23,081 nucleotides of DNA from Branchiostoma floridae (lineage: Eukaryota > Chordata > Leptocardii > Amphioxiformes > Branchiostomatidae). Where the stretch lies: contig NC_049994.1 in the NCBI RefSeq assembly GCF_000003815.2, forward strand, positions 2,256,288 through 2,279,368. Reading direction: 5' to 3'. The first letter of the stretch is position 1. Each line of letters begins with the position of its first letter. Positions 1 to 23,081 of the stretch are shown here, piece by piece. Below the pieces are notes generated by a model, which had not been told where the DNA came from, made no database searches, and saw nothing but the letters and a program-made list of their open reading frames with translations. The position numbers and the translations under genes were made by a program.

Positions 1-271
1 CACCCCGAAAGCTTATCTGCCAATGAATAATGGTGACCATATCTTGTCAGCACGAACTTTAAGAACTGGAAGTTCCGCTGCAATAATACAACAAGAGGAC
101 AGGGGGTATAATCTATTTTTGAGGTGTCTACAGCATCAACCCAGTACAAAGTTATGTGACAACCCACCCAGGCCATCTCGTTATCGTGTTGACACATAGA
201 CGCAAGGACAGACACACAATTGTACAAACGCTTGCAAAAACATAACCTTCTTGGCGAAGGTAAAAATGAAC
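1..271 (-). other. Intron 25, partial
   Basis: This is intron sequence after exon 25. I see no conserved ABCC5 codons here; the expected next segment (TM12, TVRLASETEARFTSVERI-like) is absent, so it lies off the window. Confidence 0.6.
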
Positions 272-17701
<17,430 letters not shown>

Positions 17702-17823
17702 GATGACCCTGTGCACGAGAATTAGGACGACATTACTTTAAATACATAACGCTAAGAGACAGACCGGGTGTCCCATAAGAATTATAGCATAGCATGAAAG
17801 TTCATCTGTGTTGGTAGAATGCA

Positions 17824-18297
17824 TTATAGAAATTGCTAAAGTTTCTTTCCAACACTGAATTAATATAGGGACTTACCCTAAATTTTCGGTCAAACTCCGT
17901 CGACTTTGTTCACAGAATGACCCTCCCTATCTCCAGGAGTGACGTCAGGAACACGCCACTTTNNNNNNNNNNNNNNNNNNNNNNNNNNNNNNNNNNNNNN
18001 NNNNNNNNNNNNNNNNNNNNNNNNNNNNNNNNNNNNNNNNNNNNNNNNNNNNNNNNNNNNNNTCGGAATTAGGCAGTGTAAAGTAGCGTCCAACGGTTCA
18101 CACTCAACAGGGACGGGGGGCGACAGAGACCTTTTGATACTTATGAACCCCTCGTGCAAAAGTGGCGTGTTCCTGACGTCACTGCTGGAGATAGAGAGGG
18201 TCATTCTGTGAGCAAACTCGACGGAGTTTGACCGAAAATTTAGGGTAAGTCCCTATATTAATTCAGTGTTGGAAAGATAGTTTTGCAATTTCTATAA
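17824..18297. mobile_element. Palindromic element around an assembly gap, upstream of the start codon
   Basis: The left arm 17824-17962 and right arm 18158-18297 are inverted copies about 140 bases long with only some eight differences. Between them lie a run of Ns (17963-18062) and about 95 bases of unique sequence. Both arms hold gggtaagtccc, which resembles a splice donor. The differing bases argue against a simple assembly fold-back. It could be a long-arm MITE. Confidence 0.75.
17963..18062. other. Assembly gap (100 N)
   Basis: A run of 100 Ns, probably a fixed-size placeholder, so the true length is unknown. It sits in the loop of the palindrome, where assembly often fails. Confidence 0.98.
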
Positions 18298-18339
18298 GAG
18301 TTATATTTGACATGTTGACATTTTGACATTCTGGTTGTT

Positions 18340-18672
18340 GACTTAGAATCTTAGTGTTTCTATGATCGAATCCCTAGTAGGTCCAAAGTAAGGGATTCCG
18401 ATGAAATTGTACACCTACACATTGGGTAGTAGCTTTAAAGATATCATGTCAAAAATGAAGACTTAAAATAGACTTGAAGACTTAGAATATCAAGTTTCTT
18501 GGTTCAAATCCCAATGTTGAGAAAGGCCCTTTACACCGATGTTCTCACTTGATACACGTGAAAATTGAGCACCTAGCCTTCATTGGTAAGTTGTTTTTAA
18601 AATCTTTTATCTCAATCAAAATTGAAGTACATCGTAGGTAAACATGAGTACCTAGCTTAGGTTAGGGACGTC
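18340..18672 (+). repeat. SINE-like sequence with B-box, partly duplicated
   Basis: The sequence cttggttcaaatccc (about 18498-18512) fits a pol III B box. It is followed by gagaaaggccctttacacc and tgagtacctagcttaggttaggg, a tail also seen at 19277-19345. An earlier partial copy of the front (gacttagaatc...atgatcgaatccc) starts at 18340. Confidence 0.55.
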
Positions 18673-19194
18673 TTCTCGAATGGAACGCACAACTAGACGT
18701 TTGAGCACGTTGAGGACCCTTCATATAACTGTCACATATCACAAGAGTGTTTTACAGATACCAAAACACGTATCCCTTAGAGTAGGTGTCCTTCAATACT
18801 GCTTCCCCGTTATGCAAAACAAACAGACACAGAGCAAACTTAAAACAACGTGTTTGTTTTCGTCCCAGTGGTGACGGTGTGATCACAAGAGATAAGTCCC
18901 CTGTACATACTTGCCCGGAGGGTTACATGCCGTTAAACTGAGTTGTTTTATTCAGGCATGCAGTCGGGTTTTAAGCTTGAAATCATGTGTCAACAAAAAT
19001 CACGAAATGCGTTTACAATCGAACAGGCATTAGTATAAATTGTCACAAGTTGTATTACTATTAGTATTATATTTCCATCGTAATTTTTTAAAAATCTTTG
19101 ACCGCGTATGTCTGTTACCAAAATGTTCATTCAAAGCTGTGGTCAGCGATTGTTCTGTTATTTCAGGTACTACACGTAGTAAATAATCGTGCGT

Positions 19195-19348
19195 TTATAT
19201 GGCGTAACGACAGGTCGTTTTGTCTCAGAAACCAGAGGTCCTGGGTTTAAATCCTGTCATGCTACCGATCTTGTCTTGGGAAAGGCTCCTTCACTCAGTC
19301 CATCAAGGTGTAAAAATGAGTACCTAACTTCGGTTGAGGAGGTACATA
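19195..19348 (+). repeat. tRNA-derived SINE-like copy
   Basis: It has an A-box-like tggcgtaacgacagg (19200), a B-box-like tgggtttaaatcc (19242), then gctaccgatcttgtcttggg, aaaggctcc and the tail aatgagtacctaacttcggt. Box spacing is about that of a tRNA. Unsupported as a working tRNA gene. Confidence 0.65.
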
Positions 19349-19470
19349 TAGTAAGATAGCGACGTCGGACAACTGTTTCGTCTGTATTTTCTGTAAGCGA
19401 CACCTCGACCCCTTTAGATAAACCATGTCATGTGAATATGATGTCACCAATACCCACGCATCCCCTGTTA

Positions 19471-19670
19471 GGCTTAGGCCACATTTTCAAACCGGGACCC
19501 GGCCGGGCAGCTTTCGGGAGGGAGAAGAATGATACAAAAGGCATCAAAATATACAAAATGTCAACATAAGATTCATGGGCATAAATTGCATATATTTCTA
19601 GGTACACATTTTAACTTTTCGTTTCTTTAAACACCACGGCCGGGCCCCTGTGAGAAATGTGACCTAAGCC
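19471..19670. mobile_element. Harbinger-like MITE, copy 2
   Basis: The 200-base element starts ggcttaggccacattttc and ends gaaatgtgacctaagcc, flanked by TTA on both sides. The inner arms gacccggccgggcag and cacggccgggcccc match copy 1 at 11674. Confidence 0.82.
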
Positions 19671-19673
19671 TTA

Positions 19674-19873
19674 GGCCTTCGACACATTTCCTGCCGTGGG
19701 CCCGGCCGGCTGTTTTTGTAAACGAAAAATTAAGGCTTATGCCAGTAAAGATACATAAGACATGTTGTGGATATATGTTTGGTCCGTTTTGTGTTTTTGT
19801 TGTCTTTTATGTTGCACTTTTTTTTCCTCCAAACTGCCCGGTCGGGCCCATTTGTGTAAATGTGTCGTCAGCC
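19674..19873. mobile_element. Harbinger-like MITE, copy 3, abutting copy 2
   Basis: It starts ggccttcgacacatttcc and ends aaatgtgtcgtcagcc, with inner arms gggcccggccggc and gcccggtcgggccc. It begins directly after the TTA that ends copy 2; its own right flank is TCA, one change from TTA. Confidence 0.75.
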
Positions 19874-20460
19874 TCAGCAATCCATAATTTTACAGCAAAC
19901 GAAAAACGCAATATCTGGCACATTTACAGTTTGGAATCAATTATTTCCTGTCTACTCGTCCCACTGGTTATTGACTACAGGTAGAAGCCCCCCTCCCCAT
20001 AGCATGTCAACATTTGACTTATACCATGGCGGGTCATCCATGACTCAGATCAAGACATGTTGAAAATCTCTGGAAACGGCTGGGGTCTCTTCTCTCCTTT
20101 TGTCTATAAAACATAACCTAAAAATATAATAACATACAGAATCTACCTCACCTTGTCTCATGTGAAGAAATCTACTCGGGAGTGAAACAGTAGCTTGTCG
20201 GAATCCAAGAGAAAACAGAGTGAAGCTACGATATCCCCTGGCCTGCACGGGCGGTGTTGTGAGTATAACGGATGACGAAATCATCACACGAGGATTACTC
20301 GTTGTAGCAAATCGTATACCGTTACAGGTCTGGATAACCCGTAGATGTCCTATTATTACAATGTTAGGTCGATTACGTTTTGTTTGTATTGCATACCCGG
20401 TAAACCGCCTAATGGCGTAACACACTAGGTTTGTACTCTACATCCTTATTCTAGAGTATC
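19874..20460. other. Upstream region, no gene recognised; possible 5' UTR exon donor
   Basis: No coding sequence is supported. On the minus strand, ATGAGACAAG|gtgaggt at 20152/20151 is a strong donor match and could end a non-coding first exon of the transporter gene. This is a guess from one site only. Confidence 0.25.
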
Positions 20461-20469
20461 GGGTTTCCA

Positions 20470-20880
20470 GTATGGATCAAAATTGCCTCATTTCAATTCA
20501 AGGCATTTTTGCAGAAAAATCACAAATTGCTGCAAGAAAATATAAGAATAGCTAGGGGCCATCAATGACACGTGTCGATTGTACGCATCCCCCAATGACC
20601 GCTGTAATGCTTTAGAAATCTGCTTAAAGGCTTACATATTGCAAATGAAACAAAATAACGCAAAAGAAACAAACAAAAAATATTCTAACACCGATCTATA
20701 ATGCGAAAACAAAGGTATCTTCTCAAACAAGTCAGTCAACACAGAGGACGAAATGTGTAAATGAGGTTGCCCATCAAATGCTGACTACTTGTTGAAAATC
20801 ACAGAGTACCTAAGCAATCATAATAAGTTTACGGAATATAAAAGACATGCAACTGAAGTGTATGCAAAATATCATGACTT
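20470..20880 (+). repeat. Upstream repeat unit, copy 1
   Basis: Shared blocks are gtatggatcaaaattgcctc, gcagaaaaatcac, ttgctgcaagaa, ctagggggcc-like and aatgacacgtg (20564-20574), then caaatgaaacaaaataa and atcacagag. Two more copies follow to the right with the same order of blocks. Confidence 0.7.
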
Positions 20881-21019
20881 ATCATACATTTTTTTATAAT
20901 ACTTGAAATTGTATATACTGTATTTGGCACAAAGTCATCTAAATTTGGCAAAATTCGTATGTTTCATATTTGTTACAGCATTGGCTCGTTGCAGTTCTGT
21001 AAAGTGTTTTTCAAACATA

Positions 21020-21110
21020 AGAAAATAATTGGTCTGGCTGAATTCGAACTCGGTGCAGCTCACTCGGTGATGATGCACGAACGCTTTTAATTACTAGTAA
21101 CACGACAAAT
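21020..21110 (-). repeat. Possible SINE fragment
   Basis: On the minus strand, gagttcgaattcagcc resembles a pol III B box and lies after agcgttcgtgcatca. It is too degraded for a firm call. Confidence 0.3.
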
Positions 21111-21269
21111 CCGATCTACATTTTATAGTTAGCAATGTTGGCGAAGCAACCAACGTTTCATTGGCACTAAATCATTGCATTCTTCCATTCTTGTTTTTTT
21201 TTTCTATTTGCTTTTGGACAGACGAGGACGATGTGGCACTGCACTCAAGTTTTGTAACTTATATTAACA

Positions 21270-21413
21270 ATGCTACATACACGGTACAGACAGAAGGAAA
21301 GTCATGTTAAGTGCCTTTCCCAAGGGCACAACGTCGGGGGCACGGTGGGAATCGAACTCAGGACCCATAGATTCCGAGCCGAACGCTCTACCAGTTACGC
21401 CACGCCCGACGCC
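21270..21413 (-). repeat. tRNA-derived SINE-like copy, minus strand
   Basis: On the minus strand it reads gtcgggcgtggcgtaactgg, tagagcg, then gagttcgattccc (B box at 21347-21359) and ccccgac, which can pair with the first bases as an acceptor-type stem. The A and B boxes are about 31 bases apart. The tail cccttgggaaaggcactt is the same as in the SINE at 19195. The D and T arms do not fold cleanly, so it is not called as a tRNA gene. Confidence 0.7.
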
Positions 21414-21499
21414 ATTCTTGTTTCATCCAAGGAATCCTCTGGGATCAGGGTATTTGCCGCATAGGTGGTAAGATGCTAACCACGTATGTATTCCGTTAA

Positions 21500-21900
21500 A
21501 CCGTTGTGAATTTCGTAAACTTCTCCTGAATACCTAGATACCTATACCTCAGTATTACATGGATAAGAAATGTCTCCTAGCAGTCCATGTTAGTATTGCA
21601 AAAGAAATCACCAACAATTGCCAAGGCGACATGGGTTGCTAGGGGGCCTCAATGACACGTGACTAATGTCGGCATGCCACAATGGCATTTGTAAAGCGTA
21701 ACAGTTTAGTTTCTATGCTTGTGTATAACAAATCAAACAGAATAAAGTAAACAAACTTCAAATGTTTCAATAAACAAAGAGACTTACCACCAGTCAACGC
21801 ACGTATACATTGAGTACGGAATATCATAACGAGTTTGCCTATCCTGTAATAACATCATGTTCACTATCACAGAGGCGACTAAGTATTTAGATGAATTCTA
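21500..21900 (+). repeat. Upstream repeat unit, copy 2
   Basis: It starts cgttgtgaatttcgtaaactt, then cctcctagcag-like, aatcacc, ggcctcaatgacacgtg (to 21661), aacaaatcaaacagaataaa and actatcacagag. It shares its start with 22240 and its middle with copies 1 and 3. Confidence 0.68.
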
Positions 21901-22237
21901 TCAAATTAATATGATCTACTTCTACCAAACATTTATACGAATACGAATTTTATACTTATATCTATAAGAATGACGAACCTGAAACTTACAGAAATTTCAA
22001 CCATCAACGTTGACGCTTTGTTGCACTACCATACCTCGCCACTAGGAGACCCTTTATTAAACTTGTAGTCTTGAGTTATGTTGTACACAGACGAACGCAC
22101 ATTCATACACAGCCCTCTATAGAACCGACGATATATATACAGAATTTAGACAAAATTTACAGAATGTATACAATCCACGACGAAATATGCGAATAATAAA
22201 GGGTTTTACAATATAATATTATTTTAGGAATTGTTTG

Positions 22238-22750
22238 TATTCGTTGTGAATTTCGTTAACTCCTCCTGAATAGTATGAACTCCGTACTGTTCGGTTGTTT
22301 CTTAATTCTTACAGTAGTGGATTGTAAGAGACCTGTAAAACACGCAGTTTTCCGCAAAGACCTTCAAAATTGCGTGAAGTGACAATCCTGTCGAATTCAC
22401 AGAAAGCCATATATTGTGATATTAAAGTCTGCCGTATGGATCAAGATTGCCTCCTAGCAGGTCAAGACATTACTGCAGAAGGAATCACTTCTTGCTGCAA
22501 GAATAATATAAATCACTAGGTGGCATGAATGACACGTGGCGAGTGTCCATATGCCTGACTAGTTTAAAGCTTATGATTTGATTTTTAAGACTTGTCTATA
22601 TGCACGATAAATCGAACATAACAAAGCAAAACAAACAGCGATCTTTCATGCGAGTGCAAAGAGACGTTATCATTTTTCAACCAAATCAGTTAACATCGAG
22701 GGCTAAATGTTGTACTGACTATCACTTTCACGCTATCACTTTCACGTTCA
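22238..22750 (+). repeat. Upstream repeat unit, copy 3
   Basis: It starts cgttgtgaatttcgttaact, then gtatggatcaagattgcctc, gcagaaggaatcac, ttgctgcaagaa, ggcatgaatgacacgtg (to 22538) and aacataacaaagcaaaac. It carries an extra stretch of about 150 bases between the first two blocks compared with copy 2. After it, 22751-23081 is AT-rich with nothing recognised. Confidence 0.68.
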
Positions 22751-23081
22751 CTCGTATAGAATTGATATGTTTCTCTACAAATAAAAATCCGAAATACATG
22801 GAATTCACACAATATTATAGTAAGAACTATATGTATTCATGTCCAACCTATAATGTAGAAAGAACTGAATAATTGTAGACGATACGTGTAAAACATTACC
22901 ATTATCTTCCATGCGAAAAAAAGGATCTTAACATCCCACTTGCATTATGCATTATTCTTAATACTGTAAATGCATGTAAGTTTGAGGGAATGTACGCAAA
23001 CTCATGGGAGGAATTTTGTTTTCGATCAGAAATGTCACAAGTACACAGTCATATTGATATACGCGTGAGATCAGTTTTGAC

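Noticed and set aside
21347-21411. A tRNA gene on the minus strand
   Set aside because: The boxes are present, but the D and T stems do not pair well and the SINE tail follows, so it is treated as a SINE-like copy.
20470-22750. CRISPR-like or other regularly spaced array
   Set aside because: The repeats are long, diverged and about 1 kb apart, in animal DNA.

Overview
This is animal nuclear DNA. Intron-rich coding sequence, GT-AG splice sites, many short terminal-inverted-repeat elements, tRNA-derived SINE-like copies, long microsatellites and one run of Ns (an assembly gap) all point that way. The protein resembles vertebrate ABCC5 without being a vertebrate ortholog sequence, and the repeat landscape resembles a lancelet (Branchiostoma-like cephalochordate). 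The lancelet assignment is an inference and was not tested by any search.

The window holds one recognisable gene, on the minus strand: an ABC transporter of the ABCC5 type (short MRP, in the ABCC5/11/12 group). I reconstructed 25 coding exons between 17701 (start codon) and 272. They join without a phase conflict into 1132 codons. They encode the N-terminal cytosolic segment, six-helix TMD1, a complete NBD1, a long basic/serine-rich linker, and TMD2 up to about its eleventh helix. The last helix of TMD2 and all of NBD2 lie beyond position 1, so the gene is cut off at its 3' end by the window edge. All introns have GT-AG borders except intron 12, which has a GC donor.

Layout from high to low coordinates, which is the direction of transcription: 23081 to about 17.7 kb is upstream or 5' non-coding DNA. 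It carries three copies of a roughly 400-bp repeat, SINE-like sequences, two abutting 200-bp inverted-repeat elements and a palindromic element around the N gap. From 17.7 to 12.2 kb are exons 1-8 (N-terminus and TMD1). From 11.6 to 6.7 kb are exons 9-15 (NBD1). From 6.1 to 5.7 kb are the linker exons 16-17. From 5.3 to 0.27 kb are exons 18-25 (TMD2). Introns hold at least six kinds of short inverted-repeat element, including one with a clean 9-bp target duplication nested inside an older GC-rich hairpin repeat.

I see no second protein-coding gene, no canonical tRNA or rRNA gene, no CRISPR array and no prokaryotic-style operon or defence system. The interest lies in the gene structure (GC-AG intron, small symmetric linker exon, duplicated exon end) and in the nested or tandem mobile elements, not in a new pathway.
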